A stretch of 37,872 bases of DNA from Methylotenera_A sp044222005 (GTDB taxonomy: Bacteria > Pseudomonadota > Gammaproteobacteria > Burkholderiales > Methylophilaceae), in the NCBI GenBank assembly GCA_044222005.1, contig JBGANY010000016.1, forward strand, positions 1-37,872, given 5' to 3'. The notes below the pieces were generated by a model. It saw only the letters and a program-made list of their open reading frames with translations. It searched no databases and had not been told where the DNA came from. Below, one piece after another: positions 1-8,276 of this stretch. Position 1 is the stretch's first letter; the number at the start of each line of letters is the position of its first letter. The position numbers were made by a program, and so were the translations under genes.

Positions 1-252
1 GATGTGCGTAACGACGATGAAGTCGCACGCGGCATCATTGATAACGCAATACATATTCAGCTCTCAATGCTGCCATTACAATACGAAAAACTAATGGGTG
101 CCAACACGGTCGTATTTTACTGCCACAGCGGCATACGCTCGGCACATGCTGCTGACTTTGCAGTGAGTAAAGGAATAAAAAATGTGTTTAACCTTGCGGG
201 CGGTGTAATTGCCTGGGGCAAAGCCGGCTACGCATTAAACAAGAAAAAATAA
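1..252 (+). CDS. Rhodanese-domain sulfurtransferase, 5'-truncated by window edge
   Basis: The reading frame is open to the first base (GAT GTG CGT, Asp-Val-Arg), which fits the usual rhodanese Asp-Val-Arg motif, so the true start lies upstream and the GTG at 4 is not the start. The visible part ends with the active-site loop CHSGIRS, a Cys-X4-Arg loop whose cysteine carries the persulfide, followed by the usual C-terminal Gly-Gly-Val-x-Ala-Trp stretch. Rhodaneses move sulfane sulfur to acceptors such as thiols or TusA. It lies 33 bases upstream of a tusA homologue and a dsrE2-type gene, the rhd-tusA-dsrE2 arrangement known from cytoplasmic sulfur relays, so sulfur trafficking is the likely role. 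The family is sure; the physiological substrate is not. Confidence 0.88.
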   Translation, partial: DVRNDDEVARGIIDNAIHIQLSMLPLQYEKLMGANTVVFYCHSGIRSAHAADFAVSKGIKNVFNLAGGVIAWGKAGYALNKKK

Positions 253-285
253 CCTGTTGAATATGCTGATTCTGATTGGAAAATA

Positions 286-522
286 ATGGAATTCGATAAA
301 GAACTAGATGCCCGCAACCTCAATTGCCCATTGCCCATCTTGCGCTGCAAAAAAGGCCTGAGTGAGATTGCGCCTATGCAAACCCTAAAAATCTTGGCCA
401 CTGACCCGGGCGCTGTTAAGGATTTTCAGGCCTTTTGCAAACAAACTGGTCACGAGTTATTGCAACTGGATGAGGCTGACGGCTCGTTTACGTTTTATAT
501 TAAAAAACGCGCAGATACATAA
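286..522 (+). CDS. tusA: TusA/SirA-family sulfur carrier protein
   Basis: This 78-residue protein is the normal size for TusA. It carries the family signature Cys-Pro-Leu-Pro at residues 14-17 after a Leu-Asp-Ala-Arg-Asn-Leu strand; Cys14 is the expected persulfide-carrying residue. TusA proteins accept sulfur from rhodaneses or cysteine desulfurases and pass it to DsrE-type proteins, to tRNA thiolation or to molybdenum-cofactor enzymes. The stop codon overlaps the start of the next gene by one base (TAATG), which suggests translational coupling. Whether it serves sulfur oxidation or a housekeeping relay cannot be read from the sequence; the neighbours favour a dedicated relay with rhodanese and DsrE2. 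Confidence 0.9.
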   Translation: MEFDKELDARNLNCPLPILRCKKGLSEIAPMQTLKILATDPGAVKDFQAFCKQTGHELLQLDEADGSFTFYIKKRADT

Positions 523-989
523 TGGCGAAAAAGCTGGCACTAATTGCTTCTAAAGGCAGCTTAGATTGGGCATACCCCCCTTTTATCCTGGCCTCAACCG
601 CCGCCGCACTGGATTACGAAGTGCAGATATTCTTTACCTTCTACGGATTAACGCTGCTAAAAAAGGACTTGGGCGATCTAAAAGTCTCGCCTCTTGGCAA
701 CCCGGCCATGCCAATGCCGGTGCCCATGCCCAACTTCATACAAATGCTGCCGGGCATGGAAAGCATGGCGACCATGATGATGAAACAAAAAATCGCCGAC
801 AAGGGCGTAGCTTCAATTGAAGACCTGCGCACTGCATGTTTAGAGAGTGGCGTAAAACTGATTGCCTGCCAGATGACGGTAGATTTGTTCGATTTCAAGC
901 CCGCAGATTTTATCGAGGGCATTGAATTTGGCGGCGCTGCGACCTTTTTTGAGTTCGCGGGTGAATCTGACGTGAATTTGTTTATCTGA
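522..989 (+). CDS. DsrE2-like DsrE/DsrF-family sulfurtransferase
   Basis: The 155-residue protein belongs to the DsrE/F-like family: a Rossmann-type start, then a Met/Pro-rich central stretch (about residues 62-90) typical of DsrE2-like members, then a conserved cysteine at 116 in the context Ile-Ala-Cys-Gln-Met-Thr. Cys106 lies close by. DsrE2 proteins carry sulfur as persulfide and are usually encoded beside rhodanese and tusA, as here. The start overlaps the tusA stop. The Met/Pro stretch may contact the membrane, but I see no clear long hydrophobic helix. The gene is closed by a strong hairpin terminator. No dsrAB, sox or hdr genes are visible in the window, so the final sulfur acceptor is unknown. 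Confidence 0.82.
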   Translation: MAKKLALIASKGSLDWAYPPFILASTAAALDYEVQIFFTFYGLTLLKKDLGDLKVSPLGNPAMPMPVPMPNFIQMLPGMESMATMMMKQKIADKGVASIEDLRTACLESGVKLIACQMTVDLFDFKPADFIEGIEFGGAATFFEFAGESDVNLFI

Positions 990-990
990 T

Positions 991-1018
991 AAAAAGGCGC
1001 TTTCTGCGCCTTTTTTAT
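991..1018. terminator. Bidirectional Rho-independent terminator between dsrE2-like gene and valS
   Basis: Hairpin AAGGCGC - TTTCT - GCGCCTT, preceded by A's and followed by a run of T's, so it can act on both strands. It ends at the stop of valS, which converges from the right. Confidence 0.85.
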
Positions 1019-3958
1019 TTATTTTAGCTTGGCCAGCTGACTTTGCAATTTTTCCAGGCTCGCGCCAAACTCAGCCACCCGCGCTTTTTCTTGCTCCACC
1101 ACTGCGGCAGGTGCGCGTGCTACAAAGCTTTCGTTACTCAGTTTCGCATTGGCTTTATTGATTTCGTTTTCCAGGCGCGCGATTTCTTTGCCTAAACGCT
1201 CTTTCTCTGCTGCAACATCTATCTCGATTTTTAGCATCAGCTTAAAGTCATCCACCAGCATCACCGGCGCATCCGCTTCCGGCAGTTCAGTCACAATCGT
1301 GACTTCTTCCAGCTTAGCCAGTGCTTTCAAATATGGTGCATAGCCAGCTAATTTTTCCGCATCGCCTGCCGCAACCAAAGGCACGCGGGCAGCAGGGGAA
1401 ATGTTCATTTCGCCACGCAAGCTACGACAAGCATCAACTGCCTGCTTCAATTGGACAACCCAGGCTTCTGCCGTCTCGTCAATCTTATCGGCTTGCGCTT
1501 TAGGATAAGCCTCTAGCATGATGCTGGCGCCATGCTTATCGGTCATCGGCGCAACTGTTTGCCAGATCTCTTCGGTAATAAACGGCATTATCGGATGCGC
1601 TAAACGCAATATAGTTTCCAGCACCCGCAACAAGGTACGGCGTGTTGCACGTTTTTCTGCCTCACTGCCGTTTTGAATCTGCACTTTGGCTAACTCTAGA
1701 TACCAGTCACAGTATTCATCCCACACAAATTCGTAAATAGCTTTAGCCGCCAAGTCAAAGCGGTAATCTTCAAAGGCACGTTCTACTTCCGCTTCTGTAC
1801 GTTGCAGTATGCTCACAATCCAACGATCCGCCTGCGAGAATTTGCGGCCACTTTCGCCGCAACTAGCCGCATCAAAGCCATTGTCCTGACCTTCTGTATT
1901 CATCAGTACAAAACGCGTGGCATTCCACAATTTATTGCAGAAATTGCGGTAGCCGTCACAGCGTTGCAAATCAAACTTGATGTCGCGCCCAGGCGATGCG
2001 AGCGCCGCAAAAGTAAAGCGCAACGCATCGGTGCCATAAGCCGCAATACCTTCCGGGAATTCTTTACGCGTACGTTTTTCAATCTGCTCGGCCTGTTTCG
2101 GGTTTATCAAGCCGGTGGTGCGCTTTTTGATTAACTCGTCAAGCGAAATACCGTCAATCAAATCTATTGGATCCAGCACGTTGCCTTTAGACTTGCTCAT
2201 CTTCTGGCCTTCTGCATCGCGAATCAGGCCATGCACATACACATGTTTGAACGGAATTTTGCCGGTGATGTGTGTGGTCATCATCACCATACGCGCCACC
2301 CAGAAGAAGATGATGTCAAACCCTGTCACCAGCACGCTGGAAGGCAGGTATTGCTGCAAGGCAATATTGGCGCGGTCTTTGGCCTCATCTCCCGTCCAGC
2401 CTAATGTTGAGAAAGGCCATAGTGCTGAGGAGTACCATGTATCCAATACGTCATTGTCACGCTTCAAGTTGCCTGTGTAGCCACCTTTGGCGGCCAATGC
2501 TTTGGCTTCAGCTTCATCATGCGCCACATAAATCTGACCGCTGTCGCCATACCAGGCTGGAATCTGATGCCCCCACCACAACTGGCGCGAAATACACCAA
2601 TCCTGAATATTATTCAGCCACTGGTTATAAGTATTCACCCAGTTTTCAGGGTAAAACTTGATTTCGCCATTGGTCACAACGTCCAGCGCTTTTTGCGTGA
2701 TGCTTTTACCTGTTTCATCAGGCTTGCTCATAGCGACAAACCATTGGTCTGTGAGCATAGGCTCAATCACCACGCCCGTACGGTCACCACGAGGGACTTT
2801 TAATTTGTGTTTTTCGGTTTTAACCAGATAGCCTTGCGCTTCCAAGTCAGCAACGATTAACTTACGAGCATCGAAACGGTCTAAATCTTGATAAGCGATT
2901 GGTATGAGAGTATAGGTCAATGGCCCTTTATGCATTTCATCAGCAGATTCGAAGCCAGCATTAGTTTCAGCTCGATGTCCGAATGAGAAATCATCTTGAT
3001 CTTTAGATTTGATTTTTCCGTCAAGGGTGAACAAACTAATTGGATCAAGTTTGTGGCGCTGCCCTACCGCATAGTCGTTAAAATCATGCGCTGGCGTCAC
3101 TTTTACCACACCCGTGCCAAATTCTTTATCCACATAATCATCCGCAATAATCGGGACTTCACGGTCACATAATGGCAGTTTTACGTTTTGACCTAGCAGA
3201 TGTTTATAGCGCTCATCTTCTGGATGCACCATCACCGCCACGTCACCCAGCATGGTCTCTGGACGTGTTGTCGCAACTGTAAGATGTGTTAAACCCTTAA
3301 CAGTATCTAACTGCGCAAGTGGATAGTTGATGTGCCACATAAAACCATCTTCTTCTTCCTGCACCACTTCCAAATCAGATACGGCTGTGCCTAGCTTTAC
3401 ATCCCAATTCACCAGCCGTTTGCCACGATAAATCAAGCCTTCGTTATACAAACGCACGAAAGTCTCGGTCACTACTTTGTTCAGGCCGGTATCCATGGTG
3501 AAGCGCTCACGCGACCAGTCGGGCGAAGTGCCAAGTCGGCGCATTTGGCGGGTAATGGTAGAACCGGAATGCTCTTTCCACTCCCATACCTTTTCCAGGA
3601 ATTTCTCACGGCCTAAATCATGACGGCTCACGCCTTGCGCATCAAGTTGTCGCTCCACGACGATTTGCGTAGCAATGCCTGCGTGGTCGGTGCCTGGCTG
3701 CCACAAGGTGTTGTCGCCGCGCATACGGTGGTAGCGCGTGAGTGCATCCATGAGAGTTTGGTTAAAGCCATGCCCCATGTGCAGTGTGCCGGTGACATTG
3801 GGGGGTGGCAGCAGAATACAAAAGTTTTCTTTAATTTCCGGGTTAAAACCAGCGGCATAATAGCCTTTGTTCTCCCAGAATTCGTACCATTTGCTTTCTA
3901 TGGCTTTAGGGTCAAAGGATTTGGCTAGTTCTTTTTGTGGTGTGTTTTGAATGCTCAT
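1019..3958 (-). CDS. valS: Valyl-tRNA synthetase
   Basis: This class I aminoacyl-tRNA synthetase charges tRNA-Val. From the ATG at 3958 it is 979 residues, normal for ValS. The HIGH-type motif is HMGH at residues 60-63, after Pro-Pro-Pro-Asn-Val-Thr-Gly; the KMSKS loop starts at about residue 586. The large insert between them is the editing domain that deacylates Thr-tRNA-Val. Next come the anticodon-binding helices, and the last about 70 residues form the Glu/Lys/Ala-rich C-terminal coiled coil of ValS. An in-frame GTG at 3976 would add six residues, but neither start has a strong ribosome binding site and family alignment favours Met-Ser-Ile at 3958. It is convergent with the sulfur-relay operon. 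Confidence 0.97.
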   Translation of the reverse strand: MSIQNTPQKELAKSFDPKAIESKWYEFWENKGYYAAGFNPEIKENFCILLPPPNVTGTLHMGHGFNQTLMDALTRYHRMRGDNTLWQPGTDHAGIATQIVVERQLDAQGVSRHDLGREKFLEKVWEWKEHSGSTITRQMRRLGTSPDWSRERFTMDTGLNKVVTETFVRLYNEGLIYRGKRLVNWDVKLGTAVSDLEVVQEEEDGFMWHINYPLAQLDTVKGLTHLTVATTRPETMLGDVAVMVHPEDERYKHLLGQNVKLPLCDREVPIIADDYVDKEFGTGVVKVTPAHDFNDYAVGQRHKLDPISLFTLDGKIKSKDQDDFSFGHRAETNAGFESADEMHKGPLTYTLIPIAYQDLDRFDARKLIVADLEAQGYLVKTEKHKLKVPRGDRTGVVIEPMLTDQWFVAMSKPDETGKSITQKALDVVTNGEIKFYPENWVNTYNQWLNNIQDWCISRQLWWGHQIPAWYGDSGQIYVAHDEAEAKALAAKGGYTGNLKRDNDVLDTWYSSALWPFSTLGWTGDEAKDRANIALQQYLPSSVLVTGFDIIFFWVARMVMMTTHITGKIPFKHVYVHGLIRDAEGQKMSKSKGNVLDPIDLIDGISLDELIKKRTTGLINPKQAEQIEKRTRKEFPEGIAAYGTDALRFTFAALASPGRDIKFDLQRCDGYRNFCNKLWNATRFVLMNTEGQDNGFDAASCGESGRKFSQADRWIVSILQRTEAEVERAFEDYRFDLAAKAIYEFVWDEYCDWYLELAKVQIQNGSEAEKRATRRTLLRVLETILRLAHPIMPFITEEIWQTVAPMTDKHGASIMLEAYPKAQADKIDETAEAWVVQLKQAVDACRSLRGEMNISPAARVPLVAAGDAEKLAGYAPYLKALAKLEEVTIVTELPEADAPVMLVDDFKLMLKIEIDVAAEKERLGKEIARLENEINKANAKLSNESFVARAPAAVVEQEKARVAEFGASLEKLQSQLAKLK

Positions 3959-4044
3959 AGGCGTGAATTTTACCACAGCCCATATAGCCTCGATGCTTGC
4001 AAAAACATGTGCCTTGAAAAATTAAGGCTGGGAATACTGCTTAT

Positions 4045-5283
4045 TTACGATTGGCTGTTCACGCTATCGCCAAAAAACTCAACACCTACTTTATCCCAAT
4101 AACGTGAAAAGCGTTTTAGCCGTTTTTCACTGATTTCGGCCTCTGCAAATTTAACTTCCGGCTGCCATATCGCGTTAAAAGACTCCAAGAGTGCTTTTAC
4201 CTGTGTGTTAGGCGTTGCTTGCGTTACCACTTGACCCACTCCGCGCGCTTTCAGCACCTCGCGCGTATCGCCGATCCAGACTTCCACATCCTGCAATTCA
4301 TTTAGACAATCCGCTACGAATTGAAGGCGTTTAAGCGGCCATTTGCTGTGCAGCATATCATCGAACACGAAAATTTTGGGCATGGGCTTGCGCAATAACG
4401 GATGCGCGGAAGAAAGCATTTCATCATGCACAAACACGGCCACCGCTTGATGCGTTGAAATGGGCGCCTTTTCCGGCATTATCACGCGGTGTTCCTTGGC
4501 TTTTTCTGGCGGCGTATTACCGAATAATTTCTCGTTAAGCGCCTCATGGCTCGCATCAAACGGGCAATTCACCCTGCAAGTGGCACAGTATTTTTCTCCG
4601 GTATGGCGCGCCAGGCTTTCCTTGTTAAAGTAGTAGGGCTTGGAGCTATATAACGAGGCCACCCATTGCCAGGAAAGATGATTGGAGCCTTTATCGCCAT
4701 CGAGCAAATAACTTTCGAACCAATCGGCCGCCTCGCGCCAATCAACCTTAAGCCAGTGCACCACATAAGCGGCAAACCACTTACGTGCATGTTGATGCAC
4801 ATAGCCCTCTTGCATCAAGTTACGAATAAAGCCATCCATGCAAGGCAAGCCAGTAATACCCTGGCGAATAAAATCCGGCAATAATTTATCGCCTACCGCC
4901 ACTTTCGGGTCTTCAATATCGCTGAAAATACCATTGCCTAACTGATACCAGACACGACGCCAATAGTCGCGCCAGGCCAGCGCGCCGACAAACTCTACGG
5001 ATTGCGCACCAAAACGATAGCGCACACTATCGGAAGCTTCTTTTAATGTGATGCAGCCATGCCGAAAATACGGCGAAAGCCTGGAAACTGAACCATTGAG
5101 AAAATTTCTGTTGCGATTATACGCCTCGACATCTATCGTATTCAGGCGTTTTAGCGCCTCGTGTCTGCCGCCGCGCCATTCGTCACCCAAGAACGAACCG
5201 GTTGCCTGCGGGAACATGCGCCTCATGTATTGCAAACGCTCTATACGATCTGACGGTATGGTGAGTCTATAATAATTTGCCAT
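4045..5283 (-). CDS. Photolyase/cryptochrome-like FAD-binding protein with apparently permuted domain order
   Basis: From the ATG at 5283 (GAAG about nine bases upstream) the protein has 412 residues; a TTG at 5316 would add eleven. Residues about 25-225 match the photolyase FAD-binding domain: F-L-G-D-E-W start, S-x-LSPYFRHG (66-76), ALAWRDYW (101-108), a degenerate TG-x-P-x-x-D motif (144-150), and LLDGDKGSNxxSWQW (193-207). The usual N-terminal antenna domain is missing. Instead residues about 300-370 resemble that Rossmann-type domain (IFVFDD, then a helix, then VEVWIGDTREVL), now at the C-terminus. Cys148, Cys233, Cys236 and Cys240 are spaced somewhat like the 4Fe-4S ligands of FeS-containing bacterial photolyases. 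DNA repair or light sensing is likely, but the reaction cannot be assigned. The gene lies 86 bases upstream of valS on the same strand. Confidence 0.8.
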   Translation of the reverse strand: MANYYRLTIPSDRIERLQYMRRMFPQATGSFLGDEWRGGRHEALKRLNTIDVEAYNRNRNFLNGSVSRLSPYFRHGCITLKEASDSVRYRFGAQSVEFVGALAWRDYWRRVWYQLGNGIFSDIEDPKVAVGDKLLPDFIRQGITGLPCMDGFIRNLMQEGYVHQHARKWFAAYVVHWLKVDWREAADWFESYLLDGDKGSNHLSWQWVASLYSSKPYYFNKESLARHTGEKYCATCRVNCPFDASHEALNEKLFGNTPPEKAKEHRVIMPEKAPISTHQAVAVFVHDEMLSSAHPLLRKPMPKIFVFDDMLHSKWPLKRLQFVADCLNELQDVEVWIGDTREVLKARGVGQVVTQATPNTQVKALLESFNAIWQPEVKFAEAEISEKRLKRFSRYWDKVGVEFFGDSVNSQS

Positions 5284-5439
5284 TATAATTACTTCAACGG
5301 TACTCTTTGATATCAATAGTTTACACTCATTTTATAATTTTGTTTCGAGTATATTTTAGCCAAAAAAATATCTATTTTTTCAGCACATTAAGTAATTTTA
5401 TTTTATTGCTTTCTGTATTTATCTATAAGACATTAAATT

Positions 5440-5450
5440 AATGCTAAGAT
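5440..5450 (+). promoter_or_regulatory. Possible extended -10 promoter for nfeD/SPFH operon
   Basis: The A+T-rich gap between the divergent photolyase-like and nfeD genes holds TG-C-TAAGAT (TAAGAT at 5445-5450), an extended -10 arrangement about 35 bases before the nfeD start. No convincing -35 box is seen, so this is tentative. Confidence 0.3.
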
Positions 5451-5484
5451 AATTGCGCTAATTGTTAAGCATGATGAGGGCAGC

Positions 5485-5931
5485 ATGATAGATACGATGT
5501 GGATTTGGGGTGCGATAGGCTTGATTTTACTGGCAGTTGAAATGGCCACCGGCACATTTTATGTGCTCTGGTTTGGCATTTCTGCCTTAAGCGTGGCGAT
5601 TGCTGTGTGGATGTTCCCCAATATACCACCGGCCATTCAATTTGCCATGTTTGCCGCCCTTTCCATCAGTTCGCTTGCAATCTGGCGGCTCAATTACAAA
5701 AAAACCGAAACACACTCACGTGTGGGTCAGGCACAAGGCGAAGAGATTGGCCGCACTGGCACGGTGATTGAATCTTGCAGCCCGGCGCAAAATGGCAAAA
5801 TTCGTTTTACCCAAGGTTTGATGGGAAGCCGAGAATGGGCAGCCATTTCAGATGAGCCCATTGATGCCGGAAGCAATGCCGCTGTGGTAGCTGTTGAAGG
5901 CAACACGTTACGTATCAAAAAAACTAATTAA
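5485..5931 (+). CDS. NfeD-family membrane protein
   Basis: The 148-residue protein has two or three hydrophobic segments in its first about 75 residues (a Trp-rich first helix at 5-30, then two close segments), followed by a soluble C-terminal beta-barrel (OB-like) domain containing Gly-x-Thr-Gly-Thr-Val and ending with a short basic strand. This is the short NfeD form, which partners SPFH proteins; the SPFH gene follows after 31 bases. GAGG lies seven bases before the ATG and supports this start. NfeD/SPFH pairs are membrane-organising proteins often linked to membrane-protein quality control. The exact role here is unknown. Confidence 0.88.
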   Translation: MIDTMWIWGAIGLILLAVEMATGTFYVLWFGISALSVAIAVWMFPNIPPAIQFAMFAALSISSLAIWRLNYKKTETHSRVGQAQGEEIGRTGTVIESCSPAQNGKIRFTQGLMGSREWAAISDEPIDAGSNAAVVAVEGNTLRIKKTN

Positions 5932-5962
5932 TTTTCTGGCAACTTCACTTTAGGAAAGCATC

Positions 5963-6805
5963 ATGACCGAGTTTAGCTTAGTACTCATATTTTTAGCTGC
6001 TATCGCCATATTTAAAGGCGTGCGCATTGTGCCGCAGGGCGAAGAATGGGTGGTGGAGCGTTTGGGCAAATTTGCTGGCGTGCTCTCGCCAGGCTTGCAT
6101 GTGATTAACCCCGTTTTCAGCCGCGTAAGCTACAAAGTCACTACCAAGGACATTATTTTAGACGTGCCTGAGCAGGAGGTGATCACGCGCGACAATGCCG
6201 TGATTCTGGCTAACGCTGTCGCGTTCATCAAAGTTTCGAATATCGAACGCGCTGTGTACGGCATTGAAAACTTCCGTGAAGCGATGCGCAACATGGTGCA
6301 AACCAGCTTGCGCTCAATCATTGGCGGCATGGACTTAAACCAGGCACTCACCTCGCGTGACCGCATCAAAACCGAACTTAAACAAGCCATTGCCGATGAA
6401 GCGCTGGACTGGGGTTTGACGGTGAAATCGGTAGAGATTCAGGACATTAAGCCTTCATCCAACATGCAGGATGCCATGGAAAGACAAGCAGCAGCCGAGC
6501 GTGAACGCGTGGCAGTAGTCACTGAAGCCGAAGGCGCAAAACAATCGCTGATATTAAACGCGGAAGCCCGCCTGGAAGCCGCACGGAAAGATGCTGAAGC
6601 GCAAATGGTGGCAGCCAAAGCATCAGCGGAATCGATCAAATTTATTACCGAAGCCGTGAAAGAAAATAATGCGTCTGCCATGTTTCTATTGGGCGACCGC
6701 TACATTCAATCCATGCAAAAAATGGCCAGCTCCAATAACAGTAAAATTATTGTGGTTCCCGGCGATCTGGTAAGTGCGGTTAAAAACCTGGTCGGTAGTA
6801 AATAA
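5963..6805 (+). CDS. SPFH/band-7 domain protein (stomatin/QmcA-like)
   Basis: The 280-residue protein has an N-terminal membrane anchor (residues 4-20), then the SPFH domain starting with Val-Pro-Gln-Gly-Glu and including G-K-x-x-x-x-L-x-P-G-L-H, and then an Ala/Glu-rich coiled coil (about 170-225). The short end after the coiled coil is typical of stomatin-like QmcA/YbbK proteins. Such proteins form large membrane rings and often work with FtsH-type proteases. It follows nfeD in the same operon, a recurrent pairing. GGAAAG lies about seven bases before the ATG. It ends one base from the end of the convergent moeB gene, with no recognisable terminator between. Confidence 0.92.
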   Translation: MTEFSLVLIFLAAIAIFKGVRIVPQGEEWVVERLGKFAGVLSPGLHVINPVFSRVSYKVTTKDIILDVPEQEVITRDNAVILANAVAFIKVSNIERAVYGIENFREAMRNMVQTSLRSIIGGMDLNQALTSRDRIKTELKQAIADEALDWGLTVKSVEIQDIKPSSNMQDAMERQAAAERERVAVVTEAEGAKQSLILNAEARLEAARKDAEAQMVAAKASAESIKFITEAVKENNASAMFLLGDRYIQSMQKMASSNNSKIIVVPGDLVSAVKNLVGSK

Positions 6806-6806
6806 T

Positions 6807-7553
6807 TCAACCAGAACAAACACTGCAAGCGGGATCTTTACTCAGTTTGATGGTGCGCCACTCCATGGAGAGCGCATCCAGCAACAATAACCTGCCTTGC
6901 AAACTCTCGCCGATATTCATCATCAGCTTCAAAGCCTCAGCCGCCTGGGTGGTGCCTATCATGCCGACCAATGGCGCGAACACGCCATTATCCGCACAGC
7001 GCATCTCCTGATCTGCGCCCACATCCGGATACAAGCAGAGATAACACGGGCTGTTTTTCTGCCTAAAATCGAATACTGTAACTTGTCCTTCAAATCGAAT
7101 CGCCGCGCCTGAAACCAGCGGCTTTTTAAGCTGAAAACAGACTCGATTCAACGTGTAGCGCGTGGAAAAATTGTCAGAGCAATCAATCACCACGTCAGCC
7201 TGCTCAGCTAAGGCTTTAAATTCTGCCTCGGTAGACTTTTGCTGTATGGTTTGCACCACAACATCGGGGTTAATTTCATAAATGGTTTGCTGCGCCGAGA
7301 CTGCTTTATTAATACCAACACTTTGCGTAGTGTGAATAATTTGCCGCTGTAAATTGGTCAAATCCACATTGTCGAAATCGCAGATGGTCAATTTACCTAC
7401 GCCGGAAGCCGCTAAATACAAGGCTGCTGGCGAACCCAACCCACCCGCACCAACAATCAAAGCATGGCTTTGAGTGAGCTTTTCTTGGCCTTCGTAACCA
7501 ACTTGAGGCAGTAAGATATGGCGGCTATAACGCAGAAGCTGGTTGTCGTTCAT
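6807..7553 (-). CDS. moeB: ThiF/MoeB/HesA-family adenylyltransferase
   Basis: The 248-residue E1-like enzyme adenylates the C-terminal glycine of a ubiquitin-like sulfur carrier (MoaD or ThiS). It starts with N-x-x-L-L-R-Y-S-R-H-I-L-L-P, has the nucleotide motif Gly-Ala-Gly-Gly-Leu-Gly at about residues 36-41, an Arg-Gln-Ile helix, two structural Cys-X2-Cys zinc pairs (CYLC and the terminal CSVC), and the C-A-D-x-G-V-x-x-P-L-V-G-x-I-G motif. Length and motifs fit MoeB best; ThiF cannot be excluded. The start codon directly abuts the stop of the upstream prepilin-like gene (TAA then ATG), so it is probably cotranscribed at the tail of the pilus operon. That is an odd place for a cofactor gene and probably incidental. 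Confidence 0.85.
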   Translation of the reverse strand: MNDNQLLRYSRHILLPQVGYEGQEKLTQSHALIVGAGGLGSPAALYLAASGVGKLTICDFDNVDLTNLQRQIIHTTQSVGINKAVSAQQTIYEINPDVVVQTIQQKSTEAEFKALAEQADVVIDCSDNFSTRYTLNRVCFQLKKPLVSGAAIRFEGQVTVFDFRQKNSPCYLCLYPDVGADQEMRCADNGVFAPLVGMIGTTQAAEALKLMMNIGESLQGRLLLLDALSMEWRTIKLSKDPACSVCSG

Positions 7554-8276
7554 TTAAGGCAATTGACCAGCTGCAACCATGCGATTCATTAGAACATTGC
7601 TCGAAAGCCATACAACAACATCGTCATACTCTGCGTTAGGGTCTGCTAATGTCCTAGCCCTTGGCTCATGACTTACAAAATCATTATTGTTGTCATCATT
7701 TGCTCTTTCATCAGCACAAGCAGGAAGTGAAGGTGCTGTTGAACAAATACCTCTGTTTTTTCCTCTGGAAACTACTACTGCTATTGCTGTATCCGTCAGT
7801 CTAGGCACATTGCAAGCAGCTTCATTACATATCCTAATATTGCCATTCATGGTCAAGTTAAACGTATTCAGCGGAGCTCGTTGCGAAAAGGCAGTTGCTA
7901 CTCGATAAATCAAGGCTAGCTCCCAAGGATCACGATTAATCTGACTTAGTGTCGCCCAAGGCAAATTGCCCTCAGACACTATGCAATTCCCAGTTACCGC
8001 ATTAAAATCCTCTCGCCCATCATTTGGACGGTCATCATTACCATTATCTGCACCTGCGGTTTTGTCTGGGCAAGGTAGATGTCTATTATTCAAAGCATAG
8101 CCCATTAAGGCTTCTTTGGAGTCTTCTAATAATTTTCGCGCCTCACTATAATTTTTAAGATCGGTTTGCGCTGTAAGAGAAACTAACAACCCTCCTAATA
8201 TTAAACCTATGATTACAAGCACTATGGCCATCTCAACCAAGGTGAAACCTTTAATTCTAATTGTATTAGCCATCAT
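7554..8276 (-). CDS. Prepilin-like protein with type IV cleavage/methylation motif
   Basis: The 240-residue protein begins with a short basic leader and the class III signal Lys-Gly/Phe-Thr-Leu-Val-Glu, followed by a hydrophobic helix rich in Val, Ile and Leu: a prepilin peptidase substrate with Glu5. After the helix comes a module LPCPD, then an Asp/Asn-rich loop, a cysteine, GNLPW-x-TL, and RDPWELALIY. The same module occurs in the gene directly upstream. It is longer than an average major pilin, so it is probably a minor pilin or pseudopilin of the MSHA-like system. The tandem ATGATG start overlaps the upstream stop. Base composition is visibly more A+T-rich than the assembly genes (8341-8400, in the upstream partner, has 18 G+C of 60). 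Confidence 0.82.
   Translation of the reverse strand: MMANTIRIKGFTLVEMAIVLVIIGLILGGLLVSLTAQTDLKNYSEARKLLEDSKEALMGYALNNRHLPCPDKTAGADNGNDDRPNDGREDFNAVTGNCIVSEGNLPWATLSQINRDPWELALIYRVATAFSQRAPLNTFNLTMNGNIRICNEAACNVPRLTDTAIAVVVSRGKNRGICSTAPSLPACADERANDDNNNDFVSHEPRARTLADPNAEYDDVVVWLSSNVLMNRMVAAGQLP

Noticed and set aside
3959..3976. Upstream GTG start of valS adding six residues
   Set aside because: It lacks a ribosome binding site and the family N-terminus; the ATG at 3958 is preferred.
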